Shown: positions 9,344 through 16,804 of the stretch, one piece after another
Layout: each line of letters opens with the position of its first letter
Numbering within the stretch: position 1 is the stretch's first letter
Assembly: GCF_013364215.1 (NCBI RefSeq)
Contig: NZ_CP054923.1
Location: forward strand, 5,828,001-5,892,000
DNA: 64,000 nt
From: Verrucosispora sp. NA02020
GTDB lineage: Bacteria; Actinomycetota; Actinomycetes; Mycobacteriales; Micromonosporaceae
Reading direction: 5' to 3'
Made by a program: the position numbers and the translations under genes
Notes under the pieces: model-generated
What the model was told of the DNA's origin: nothing
What the model saw: the letters and a program-made list of their open reading frames with translations, nothing else
Database searches by the model: none

Positions 9344-10573
9344 ATGCCACTCCCCCGTCCGTTCCGGCGACGTCCGGCCGCCACCCGCGCGTCCCTCGCC
9401 GTCCTGCTCACCGCCGCCGTCCTGGTCCCGCTGACCGGAGGCCCTGCCGCCGCGGCTCCGGCCACCGGCGAGATCAGGAACGCCGACGCGGCCACCGCCG
9501 TCGCCGGCAGCTATCTCGTCGTGCTCCGCGACGAGTCCACGGCGCGTACCGGCGTCACGCCGGCGGCCGTCGCCGACCGGCTGGCCGACCGGTACGCCGG
9601 ACGCGTCGACCGGATCTTCACCGCCGCGCTGCGCGGATTCGAGGTACGCCTGAGCGAGCCGGCCGCCCGTCGACTCGCCGCCGATCCGGCGGTCGCCTTC
9701 GTCGAGCAGAACCGGATCGTGACGCTGGCCGACCCGGGGGTGCAGCTCAATCCGCCGTCCTGGGGACTGGACCGGATCGACCAGCGGAACCTTCCCCTGG
9801 ACGGCCGGTACGCGTACCCGAACACCGCGCCGGACGTGCGCGCGTACGTGATCGACACCGGGGTGCGCGGCACCCACCGGGACTTCGGCGGACGGGTCGG
9901 CACCGGCGTGGACCTGGTGGACGGCCTGCCGGCGGACGACTGCAACGGGCACGGCACCCACCTGGCCGGCACGGTCGGCGGCACCCTGCACGGGGTGGCC
10001 AAGCGGGTGCGGCTGCACCCGGTGCGGGTGCTCAACTGTGCGGGCAGCGGCAGCATCGCCCAGGTCATCGGCGGCGTGGACTGGGTGACCGCGAACGCCG
10101 TCCGACCGGCGGTGGCGGTGCTGGCGCTGGGCGGTGCCGCGAGCAGCGCGTTGGACGCGGCGGTGACCGCCTCGATCGCCTCGGGCATCACCTACGCGGT
10201 GACCGCCGGCAGCGCCAACGGCAACGCCTGCGCCTACTCGCCCGGCCGGGTGCCGGCCGCACTGACCGCCGCCGGCACCACGATCACCGACGCCCGGATG
10301 CCGTCGGGCAACTACGGCTCCTGCCTCGACCTGTACGCGCCGGGCGCGAACATCACCTCGACCTGGCACACCTCGGACACCGCCACCGCCACCCTCAGCG
10401 GCGGGTCACCGGCGACCGCGCACGTCGCCGGATGCGCCGCCCTCGCCCTACAGGCCAACCCCGGCTGGAGCCCGGCCCAGGTCGCCGCCTACCTGACCGG
10501 GCGCGCCACGGTCGGCGTGGTCGGCGGAGTGAGCAGCGGCACCCCCAACCGGCTGCTCTACTGCGGCCCGTGA
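9344..10573 (+). CDS. Secreted S8 (subtilisin/proteinase K-type) protease homologue lacking the oxyanion Asn
   Basis: A 409-residue exported protein: basic N-terminus and hydrophobic core to about residue 38 (signal peptide), an inhibitor I9-type propeptide at about 55-128, then a proteinase K-like S8 domain. The catalytic residues are Asp171 (YVIDTG), His203 (NGHGTHLAG) and Ser355 (SGGSPATAHVAG). The usual oxyanion asparagine (AAGN in proteinase K) is replaced: the aligned segment is VTAGSANGNA, with Ser290 at that place. The conserved SLGG strand reads ALGG. It may be a weak or inactive protease. The start has AGGAGGAGGA upstream. It stands alone. Confidence 0.88.
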   Translation: MPLPRPFRRRPAATRASLAVLLTAAVLVPLTGGPAAAAPATGEIRNADAATAVAGSYLVVLRDESTARTGVTPAAVADRLADRYAGRVDRIFTAALRGFEVRLSEPAARRLAADPAVAFVEQNRIVTLADPGVQLNPPSWGLDRIDQRNLPLDGRYAYPNTAPDVRAYVIDTGVRGTHRDFGGRVGTGVDLVDGLPADDCNGHGTHLAGTVGGTLHGVAKRVRLHPVRVLNCAGSGSIAQVIGGVDWVTANAVRPAVAVLALGGAASSALDAAVTASIASGITYAVTAGSANGNACAYSPGRVPAALTAAGTTITDARMPSGNYGSCLDLYAPGANITSTWHTSDTATATLSGGSPATAHVAGCAALALQANPGWSPAQVAAYLTGRATVGVVGGVSSGTPNRLLYCGP

Positions 10574-10717
10574 CGGGCCGGTGACCGGTCGCGCAGGCCC
10601 AGCGGGCGGACAGCACGGACGGGTGCCGGTCACCGGGGGATGAACCGCGTCACGCCGGGTAAGCAGGCCGCCGTCCTGGTGGAGTGACGACCTCGGTCGC
10701 GGGCTGCGCGACCGCTT

Positions 10718-10751
10718 CCGGGCGGGTCGGCCGTACGGTCGGCCCGCCCGG
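10718..10751. terminator. Hairpin between convergent genes
   Basis: A 9-bp GC stem (CCGGGCGGG at 10718-10726, CCCGCCCGG at 10743-10751), extendable inward, sits between the S8 protease gene and the convergent membrane-protein gene. A second 11-bp inverted repeat (10578-10588 with 10626-10636) lies just after the protease stop. Neither has a T tract. Confidence 0.45.
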
Positions 10752-10782
10752 TGTCCGCGCGGTGTCCCGTCGCGGCGTCGGG

Positions 10783-11322
10783 CTAGCTGAACAGCCAGTT
10801 CCAGGCGTCCACGATCCACTGGGTCTGTTGCAGGTAGGCGATGCCCAGACCGGTCAGGAAGATCGCCGTGACCAGGTGCGCGCCCCGGGCGCTGCGGCGT
10901 ACCCGGCCGAGCTGCCGTTCCAGCACCAGCCGACCGATCAGCCGGGTGAGCGCGAACAGACCGGCCCCGACCAGCAGGCTCAGGATGAAGATCAGGAACG
11001 GGCCGACCAGGTCACCACCGCCCGAGATCGCCCAGATCCCCCAGCACACGAATGCGACCAGCGCGCCGGCCGCACTCCACTCCCCGCCCCGCTTGAGCTG
11101 GGCCACGTGCCAGCTCAGCGGTCGGCGCGGCGCGGGCTCGCCCGGCCAGCCGGTGCCGGTCGGCTCGTGGTCCACCACCGGGAACGGCTCGGTGCGCGGC
11201 GCTCGGGCACCGACCGAGGCCACACCCCGCCGGTACGGGTCACGCTGGGCCGGAATGCCCGCATCGGACTGCGGCGGCACCTCGACGGTGCGCTCCGCCC
11301 ACGGCTGCGTCTGGTCGGCCAT
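10783..11322 (-). CDS. Membrane protein with disordered N-terminal half
   Basis: A 179-residue protein. The first ~75 residues are polar and proline-rich and begin MADQTQPWAERTVEVPPQ. Three hydrophobic helices follow at about 86-102 (AAGALVAFVCWGIWAIS), 107-131 and 150-168, with a basic loop (RLVLERQLGRVRRSARG) before the last. The start was chosen for GGAGGGAA about 8 bases upstream; the frame is open further but lacks a site. No family was recognised. It is divergent from the Eis-like gene. Confidence 0.7.
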   Translation of the reverse strand: MADQTQPWAERTVEVPPQSDAGIPAQRDPYRRGVASVGARAPRTEPFPVVDHEPTGTGWPGEPAPRRPLSWHVAQLKRGGEWSAAGALVAFVCWGIWAISGGGDLVGPFLIFILSLLVGAGLFALTRLIGRLVLERQLGRVRRSARGAHLVTAIFLTGLGIAYLQQTQWIVDAWNWLFS

Positions 11323-11437
11323 GTCGTCGTTCCCTCCCCCTGGACCGGCGGCGGCCACCGGCCACCGCTGGAGACTTCGAGAGTAACGAGCGCGCAAATC
11401 GGTCGCCCGACCCGCGTCGATCAGCTAGACACGAGCG

Positions 11438-12670
11438 GTGAACACCTTCGCTCCCACCATCAGCGCCGGCCGCCCCGAGGACTACGACGACATCGGCCGT
11501 TTCCTCGGCGTGCTCTTCCACCACGAGGTCGACTCCGAGGCCCACGAGACCGAACGGGCGATCTTCGAGCCGGAACGCGCCCTGGTGGTACGCGACGGGT
11601 CGGAGTTGGTGGCCAGCGCCGCCGCGTACACCCGGGAACTGGGTGTGCCCGGCGGCGCGATGCCGGCCGCGCACGTCACGCTGGTCGGGGTCGCGCCGAC
11701 CCACCGGCGGCAGGGCCTGCTCAGCGCGATGATGCGCCGGCAGCTCCGGGAGATCCACGACGCCGGGCGGGAGCCGGTCGCGGTGCTCTGGGCCAGCGAG
11801 GGCCGGATCTACCCCCGGTTCGGGTACGGGCTGGCCGCCCAACGGTTGATGATCAACGGCGAGACGACCGAGCTGCGCCTGCCGGCACCGACGCCGGACG
11901 AGGGCCGGCTCCGCCTGGAGCGGCCCGCCGACCGGCAGGCCGACCTGGCGACGGTCTACGACCGGGTGCGCGGCGACCGGCCCGGCTGGTCGTCGCGGGA
12001 CGAACGCTGGTGGCGGTACGTGCTGATGGACCCGAAGTCGCAGCGCGACGGCGCCACCGAGCTGCGGGTGGTGCTGCACGAGGGCCTGGACGGCGTCGAC
12101 GGCTACGGACTGTTCCGCACCAAGGGCGAGTGGAACAACGCCGGCCCGAAGGGCGTGACCACCGTCGACGAGGTGGTGGCGGCCACCCCGGAGGCGTACC
12201 GGGCGATCTGGCGCATGCTGCTCTCGATCGACCTGACCCGGCAGGTCGTGTCCCGGCGGGCGGCGGTGGACGAGCCGCTGCTGCGGATGGTGAACGAACC
12301 GCGCATGCTCGTCGCCCAGGTGAGCGACGCGCTCTGGGTACGGGTGGTGGACGTGCCGGCCGCGCTCTCCGCCCGGCGCTACGCCACCGACGTCGACGTG
12401 GTCATCGAGGTGGACGACGACCTGCTGCCCGAGAACACCGGCCGCTGGCGGCTGCACGGCGGGCCGGAGAAGGCGGACTGCACGCGTACCGACGATCCGG
12501 CGGACCTCGCCTGCGACGTCCGGTGCCTCGGCGAACTGTTCCTCGGCGGCGTCGGCCTGGCCGCGCTGGCCGACGCCGGTCGGGTACGCGAGCTGCGCCC
12601 GGGGGCACTGGCCGCCGCCGGACCCGCCTTCGGCTGGCACCGCGCCGCGTCCGCCCTGGAGGTGTTCTGA
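11438..12670 (+). CDS. Eis-like GNAT acetyltransferase
   Basis: A 410-residue, three-domain GNAT protein of the Eis type. The N-terminal GNAT fold has the acetyl-CoA loop VGVAPTHRRQGLLSAMM (83-99). The family segment LWASEGRIYPRFGYG (117-131) carries the tyrosine that acts as general acid in Mycobacterium tuberculosis Eis. A second GNAT-like domain and a sterol-carrier-like C-terminal domain follow. As in Eis, where the C-terminal carboxylate of the last phenylalanine takes part in catalysis, this protein ends in Phe (SALEVF). Eis enzymes acetylate amines, including aminoglycosides at several positions and polyamines. The start is GTG 11438. Substrate unknown. Confidence 0.85.
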   Translation: MNTFAPTISAGRPEDYDDIGRFLGVLFHHEVDSEAHETERAIFEPERALVVRDGSELVASAAAYTRELGVPGGAMPAAHVTLVGVAPTHRRQGLLSAMMRRQLREIHDAGREPVAVLWASEGRIYPRFGYGLAAQRLMINGETTELRLPAPTPDEGRLRLERPADRQADLATVYDRVRGDRPGWSSRDERWWRYVLMDPKSQRDGATELRVVLHEGLDGVDGYGLFRTKGEWNNAGPKGVTTVDEVVAATPEAYRAIWRMLLSIDLTRQVVSRRAAVDEPLLRMVNEPRMLVAQVSDALWVRVVDVPAALSARRYATDVDVVIEVDDDLLPENTGRWRLHGGPEKADCTRTDDPADLACDVRCLGELFLGGVGLAALADAGRVRELRPGALAAAGPAFGWHRAASALEVF

Positions 12671-12689
12671 CGACGGGTACGGTCAAGGG

Positions 12690-13019
12690 ATGGCGGACGC
12701 GGAGCGACGACGGCGACGGCACCGGCACCACGGCGGGCCGGACACTCCTGTCGACGGCGGTCCCACCGCGACCACCGCGAACGTGCACGACGGCGGTGAG
12801 CCGCCGCCGCGCGGACGGCGCGGCGGCGGCTCGGCCGACGAGGGTGAGCGGGGGCTGCGCGGGCTGGTCGGCTCCGGCTCGTCGCAGGTGAACGTGACCG
12901 CGGCGATGCGGGCCCGGGACGCCGCCCGGCCCACCGACGAGGACCTGGCCGAGGCGGCCGCCCGGATGGTCATCGTCCGCCGGAACTGGACCCCCCGCGA
13001 CGAGTTGCCCCGCCGCTGA
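12690..13019 (+). CDS. Small basic/polar hypothetical protein
   Basis: A 109-residue protein: a disordered Arg/His/Gly-rich first half followed by a better ordered C-terminus (GLRGLVGSGSSQVNVTAAMR, RPTDEDLAEAAARMVIVRR). The second half has the look of a conserved actinobacterial family of unknown function. It starts 19 bases after the Eis-like stop on the same strand and may be co-transcribed with it. The large inverted-repeat element at 13.1 kb follows. Confidence 0.65.
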   Translation: MADAERRRRRHRHHGGPDTPVDGGPTATTANVHDGGEPPPRGRRGGGSADEGERGLRGLVGSGSSQVNVTAAMRARDAARPTDEDLAEAAARMVIVRRNWTPRDELPRR

Positions 13020-13099
13020 CCGCACCCGGCGACACGTCCGGGCCTGGCCGGGTTCCGCGGGCATGTGCGAGTACGACCGGCCGACCCGACCGGTCGCTA

Positions 13100-13263
13100 G
13101 TGCGGTGTCCAGGAACGTTGGCGGTGTCGCGGCGAGGTCCAGGCGGCGGTCCGGCAAGGCGGAGTCGGGCCTGGATACCGGTGTTGTATCCAGGCCCGAC
13201 TCCAACGCCGCCGGTCGTCGTCTGGACCCGGCGCGGCCCGGTGAACGTTTCTGGACACCGCAC
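13100..13263. repeat. 164-bp imperfect inverted-repeat element (MITE-like)
   Basis: The two halves of this segment are reverse complements over most of about 79 bases. The outer ends GTGCGGTGTCCAGGAACGTT and AACGTTTCTGGACACCGCAC match with one mismatch. The innermost part is a perfect 18-bp stem (13161-13178 with 13186-13203) around a 7-base loop. No credible ORF or clear target duplication is visible. It abuts the rpiB stop (4 bases away) and may also terminate both convergent genes. The long hairpin with matched ends suggests a non-autonomous mobile element. Confidence 0.75.
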
Positions 13264-13267
13264 CAGC

Positions 13268-13735
13268 TCAGGGCAGGTCGGGCAGCTCGCGGGTGCGCTC
13301 GTAGTCGGCCACCTGGTGGATCCGGCGGGCGTGCCGGTCGCTGCCGGAGAAGGCGGTGGTGAGGAACGCCTCGACGATCGCGGTGGCCTCGTCGAGAGTG
13401 TGCTGGCGCGCGCCGACGGCGACCACGTTGGCGTCGTTGTGCTGCCGCCCGAGCTGCGCGGTCTCCACACTCCAGGCCAGCGCCGCCCGCACCCCGGCCA
13501 CCTTGTTCGCCGCGATCTGCTCGCCGTTGCCGGAACCGCCGATCACCACGCCCAGGCTGCCCTCGTCGGCCACCACCCGCGTGCCGGCGTGCAGGCAGAA
13601 GGCCGGGTAGTCGTCGTCCGGGTCGTAGGCGTGCGGACCCACGTCGACCACCTCGTAGCCCTCCTTGGCGAGGTGGTTGGCCAGGTGCACCTTCAGCTCG
13701 AAACCGGCGTGATCGGATCCCAGGTAGACGCGCAT
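13268..13735 (-). CDS. rpiB: Ribose-5-phosphate isomerase B
   Basis: RpiB interconverts ribose 5-phosphate and ribulose 5-phosphate in the pentose phosphate pathway. The 155-residue product has the family signatures MRVYLGSDHAGFELK (Asp8, His9 region), DDDYPAFC (40-47), the anion-hole segment GGSGNGEQIAANK (67-79, with the general-base Glu72 expected of the mycobacterial type) and RQHNDAN (His99). It resembles the mycobacterial enzyme throughout, including the C-terminal ADYERTRELP. The start MRVYLG was preferred to an open frame 11 codons longer. In mycobacteria rpiB likewise neighbours the nitroreductase and pepN genes. Confidence 0.95.
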   Translation of the reverse strand: MRVYLGSDHAGFELKVHLANHLAKEGYEVVDVGPHAYDPDDDYPAFCLHAGTRVVADEGSLGVVIGGSGNGEQIAANKVAGVRAALAWSVETAQLGRQHNDANVVAVGARQHTLDEATAIVEAFLTTAFSGSDRHARRIHQVADYERTRELPDLP

Positions 13736-13901
13736 ACCGGGCAGTCTGTCAGGCCCGCCGGGGCGCACCGATCGGGGGCGGTGTGGTGACCCGCTGAGCG
13801 GGAGCCCGTGTCGCGGCTCACCGCGGGACCGGTTCCCCGCCCGCTGCGGGGGGCCTGCCCTCCTTCGCCGGTGCCGGCGGCCCGCCGGCCCGCAACGCGC
13901 G

Positions 13902-13938
13902 CCGGCCCCGCCCGGCCGTGATGGCGGGGCGGGGCCGG
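13902..13938 (-). terminator. GC-rich hairpin after the DUF1015 gene
   Basis: A perfect 12-bp stem (13902-13913, CCGGCCCCGCCC, with 13927-13938) encloses a 13-base loop about 70 bases beyond the stop of the DUF1015 gene. The stretch 13736-14007 between rpiB and that gene holds no other feature. Confidence 0.5.
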
Positions 13939-14007
13939 ATTCGCGTGACGGCGGGCGGCGAGCCGAAGTCGGTCGCGCCCGTGGCGACGGGCGGGCCGGC
14001 GGCTACG

Positions 14008-15219
14008 TCAGGAGCGGTCGACCAGCTCGGCGACGACCAGGCCACCCCGCGCCTTCGGGGTGAACCAGGTGCTCTTGCGCGGCATCTTCTCCCGCGCCAG
14101 GTTGACCGCGACGAAGTCGTCCACGGTCACCGGGGCGACGAGCACGGCCAACTCGGCCCGACCGGCCTCGACCTCACCGGTCAGCCAGCTCGCCGGGTAG
14201 TCACCGCCGACGTAGGTGATCCGCTTGTCGCCCGGGTCCAACCCCAGGGCGTCGCGCAGCAGCAGCCGCTCGACCAGGGCGTGGTCCAGGTTCTCCAGCC
14301 GGTCGGTGCCGGTGTGCGGCAGCGTCACCGCGTACGCCCGGCCGGGAAGCTGGAGCACGACGGTGCCGCCGGTGGCCGGGACCTCGGCCGGACCGGTGAC
14401 GTCGGTGACCTCGGCACCCGCCGCGCGCAGCCGGTCGAGCAGCTCGTCGGGCGTGGTGGTCAGCTCGCTGACCAGCCGGTTGTACGGCTGGATGGCCACC
14501 GAGGCGGGCGTGGTGACGACCGCCAGGAAGCGCGGCAGTCCACCGGTCTGGGCGGCCAGGCTGCGGTGGTTGCCGTCGGCGACGACCAGCTCGCCGCCGC
14601 CGGCCAGCGCGGTCAGCTCGTCCTGGCGCGGCCCGGGACCGAGCAGCCAGATGGCGTGCGTACGCCCGGCCTGGTCGGTGTCGGTGGCGGCGGGCGCACC
14701 GGCCGATTCGGTGGCGGCGGCCAGCGCGGCGTGCAGTTCGTCACCCCGCCCGGTCTGCAACAGCAGCACCGGCGAGAGCAGGTGCCCCAGCGTCTCGGCC
14801 AGCGCGACGCGCTCGCGCACCTTGGCGATGAAGACGTCCTCGTTGCGGATGACCAGACCCGGCTCGTCGGCGCGGGTGGAGATCTGGTCGGTGTCGACCA
14901 TCACCCAGAGCCCGTACGCGGAGTCCTCACCGGGTGCGCTGATGCGGTACAGCACCACCACCTGCTCGGCCGGCGTGTAACTGCCGTCGGCCTTCGCCTC
15001 GGCCAGCCGGGTCGCCGCCTCCGGCAGGGCGTCGGCGAAGGACTTGCCGAGGCTCTCCGGAGCCCGGTGCGGCATCTCGATGCCGAGGGCGCTCTGCGGG
15101 TTCGCCTCGATGATCGCGGTGATCTCCGCGTCGTCGGCGAACTCGTCGTAGTTCTGGGCGCCGGTGCCGCCCGTGGTGATCCAGGCCCGGTTGATCGGGT
15201 GCACGACCGTCATGTCCAC
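14008..15219 (-). CDS. DUF1015 family protein
   Basis: A 403-residue soluble protein of the DUF1015 family, widespread in bacteria and without an agreed function. The recognisable signatures are VADGNHRSLAAQ (equivalent to the family's DGHHR motif, about 217-228) and the C-terminal REKMPRKSTWFTPKARGGLV, which corresponds to the MPxKSTFFxPK element. An ATG two codons in (MTVVHPINR) is an alternative start. It stands alone on the minus strand, with repeat copy A about 60 bases upstream of its start. Confidence 0.85.
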   Translation of the reverse strand: MDMTVVHPINRAWITTGGTGAQNYDEFADDAEITAIIEANPQSALGIEMPHRAPESLGKSFADALPEAATRLAEAKADGSYTPAEQVVVLYRISAPGEDSAYGLWVMVDTDQISTRADEPGLVIRNEDVFIAKVRERVALAETLGHLLSPVLLLQTGRGDELHAALAAATESAGAPAATDTDQAGRTHAIWLLGPGPRQDELTALAGGGELVVADGNHRSLAAQTGGLPRFLAVVTTPASVAIQPYNRLVSELTTTPDELLDRLRAAGAEVTDVTGPAEVPATGGTVVLQLPGRAYAVTLPHTGTDRLENLDHALVERLLLRDALGLDPGDKRITYVGGDYPASWLTGEVEAGRAELAVLVAPVTVDDFVAVNLAREKMPRKSTWFTPKARGGLVVAELVDRS

Positions 15220-15282
15220 TGACGCTACCGGCGGCGATGACCGCGCCTCCCGCCGACCCGCACGACGTCCACCAGTTGGCGC

Positions 15283-15338
15283 GCAAGGAAGGGCACCTTA
15301 TTAACGCCTCAGGTAGAGCAGGGGGCCCTTGTTAACAC
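15283..15338. repeat. Double-palindrome repeat, copy A
   Basis: One of five related 54-58 bp elements. It reads GCAAGGAAGGGCACCTTATT then AACGCCTC on the plus strand, followed by AGGTAGAGCAGGGGGCCC and TTGTTAACAC. It is closest to copy E. Its right end supplies the TAA stop of the minus-strand reading frame 15332-15757, and it lies upstream of the DUF1015 gene. Confidence 0.85.
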
Positions 15339-15757
15339 TCCGGCTCGATGCGCGCCTGACGTCGGCCGACGGGCGAGTGCTGCCGGCCGACAGGCCCGTG
15401 CTGCCGGCTTGGGGGTGGTCTGTGCTGCCAGCCGACAGGCGTGTGCTGCGGGTTTGGGGGTGTGTGGTGCTGGCCCGGGGGTGTGTGCTGCGGGCCTTGA
15501 GGCGTCACCAGCGCGGTGGGGCGTACCCGTCCCGGCGGTGGGCCCTGGTCGCGTAGGTCCCGGTCCGGTGGGGTCAGACGCGAGGTCACGGGGACCCGGG
15601 CCACGCCCACCACACCCGACCCGGATACCCGGGTCAGGCCGTCGGAAGGGCCTTTTCCGGTGACGGGCCAGCGCAGGTCGACCGCCGGTCGGTCCGCGCC
15701 GCTCCCGCGCTCCTCCCACCACGGGACATCGTCGACGGGCGCACGGTGCTTGGCCAT
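15332..15757 (-). CDS. Hypothetical protein with a Gln/His/Pro repeat tail, ending inside repeat A
   Basis: A 141-residue frame whose start is well supported: ATG (MAKHRAPVDDVPWW) with GGAGG 7 bases upstream. The first ~60 residues look like ordinary protein. From about residue 88 the sequence becomes low-complexity, with units such as QHTPP, QHHTPP, QHTPVG, QHGPVG and QHSPVG. These are encoded by a degenerate tandem DNA repeat (about 15359-15510) with a roughly 20-base GTGCTGCCGGCCGACAGGC-like unit. The last residues and the stop come from repeat copy A, so the present C-terminus probably arose by insertion. Function unknown. Confidence 0.5.
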   Translation of the reverse strand: MAKHRAPVDDVPWWEERGSGADRPAVDLRWPVTGKGPSDGLTRVSGSGVVGVARVPVTSRLTPPDRDLRDQGPPPGRVRPTALVTPQGPQHTPPGQHHTPPNPQHTPVGWQHRPPPSRQHGPVGRQHSPVGRRQARIEPEC

Positions 15758-15903
15758 GGCTACACCTCCACGAGCTGCGGTGTGCGGTCGGCAGCCGTGG
15801 CTACGGGCCGCCGGATCGCCGCTGCGGACACCTGGTCAAACGAGGCCACAGAGCGGGCGGTGACGCGCAACGGCGGTAGCGGCAGCGTCCGGCGGCGGCA
15901 GCG

Positions 15904-15961
15904 GTGTTAGGAGGGGACCCCTGCTATACACGAGGCGTTAGCAGGGGGCCCTTCCTTACAC
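15904..15961. repeat. Double-palindrome repeat, copy B
   Basis: This copy begins GTGTTAGGAGGGGACCCCTG and ends CTTCCTTACAC on the plus strand. It is made of two imperfect palindromes of about 23 bp (GTTAGGAGGGG/CCCCTGCTATA and GTTAGCAGGGG/CCCTTCCTTAC) joined by CACGAGGC. It lies 10 bases past the stop of the nitroreductase homologue and could act as its terminator. The rest of 15758-15971 holds nothing else recognisable. Confidence 0.85.
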
Positions 15962-15971
15962 CCAAGGTGGG

Positions 15972-16595
15972 TCAGGTGAAGATGGGGTCGATGTCGCGGC
16001 TGCGCTTGAGTTCGAAGAAGCCGGGCGTGCCGGCGACCAGCATCACGCCGTCCCAGAGTCGGCCGGCGGCCTCGCCCTTGGGTGCCGGGGTGACCACCGG
16101 GCCGAAGAAGGCGACCTGCTTGCCGTCCGGACCCGGAGCGTGCACGACCGGGGTACCGACCTCGGTGCCGACCGGACGCATCCCCGCCTCGTGGCTCTCC
16201 CGCAGGGCCGCGTCGAGGCTCGCGTCGTCGGCCGCCGAGGCCAGCGCCGGGTCCAGCCCGGCGTCGGTCAGCGCGGCGGCGTACAACTCCGGTCCACGCG
16301 CCTCCTTGCCGAGGTGGATCCGGGTGCCCATGGCGGTGTAGAGGTTCCGCACGGCGTCCGGGCCGTACCGCTGCCCGACGGCGATGCAGACGCGGACCGG
16401 GCCCCACCCGGTCTTCATGATCTCCTGGTACGCCTCGGGCAGCTCCCGCCCCTCGTTGAGCACCGACAGGCTCATCACGTGGTAGCGGACGTCGATGTCG
16501 CGGACCCGCTCCACCTCCAGCAGCCATCGGGAGGTGATCCACGCCCATGGGCAGATCGGGTCGAACCACATGTCGACACTGACACGCTCGTTCAC
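15972..16595 (-). CDS. Mycothiol-dependent nitroreductase (Rv2466c) homologue, DsbA-like, CPWA active site
   Basis: A 207-residue thioredoxin-fold (DsbA-like) protein collinear with M. tuberculosis Rv2466c, a mycothiol-dependent nitroreductase. Matching landmarks are [19 protein letters not shown] (11-29), [41 protein letters not shown] and the C-terminal [15 protein letters not shown]. The nucleophilic Cys15 is kept, but the second cysteine of the mycobacterial CPWC site is Ala18, so a monothiol mechanism is implied. The start is GTG 16595 with AAGGGA about 7 bases upstream. It is divergent from pepN, as in mycobacteria. Confidence 0.85.
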   Translation of the reverse strand: MNERVSVDMWFDPICPWAWITSRWLLEVERVRDIDVRYHVMSLSVLNEGRELPEAYQEIMKTGWGPVRVCIAVGQRYGPDAVRNLYTAMGTRIHLGKEARGPELYAAALTDAGLDPALASAADDASLDAALRESHEAGMRPVGTEVGTPVVHAPGPDGKQVAFFGPVVTPAPKGEAAGRLWDGVMLVAGTPGFFELKRSRDIDPIFT

Positions 16596-16804
16596 GTTTA
16601 GGTCCCTTCGCAACGGAGATGCCGATTCGACCGGCCTATCACGCATCTTTACTCCGCATCGGGGCGACCGGCCGGTAACGGGCCGCGTGACCTCGCCCAC
16701 CGACGGGTGTTGACGCATGGAAGACTCAGGCCCGGACCGGCCGTCACGAGCGGTCGACGACTGAGGTGACCGTGACGTGCGGCGATAGTGGGATGGAGAC
16801 GAAC

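Noticed and set aside
10684..12891. 735-codon plus-strand frame overlapping the membrane-protein and Eis-like genes
   Set aside because: It is out of frame with the clear Eis-like protein and yields an Arg/Gly/Ala-rich translation, the usual signature of a shadow frame.
15359..15510. CRISPR array
   Set aside because: The repeats are degenerate, tandem without spacers and in frame with a Gln/His/Pro-rich translation. No cas genes or regular repeat-spacer pattern exist anywhere in the window.
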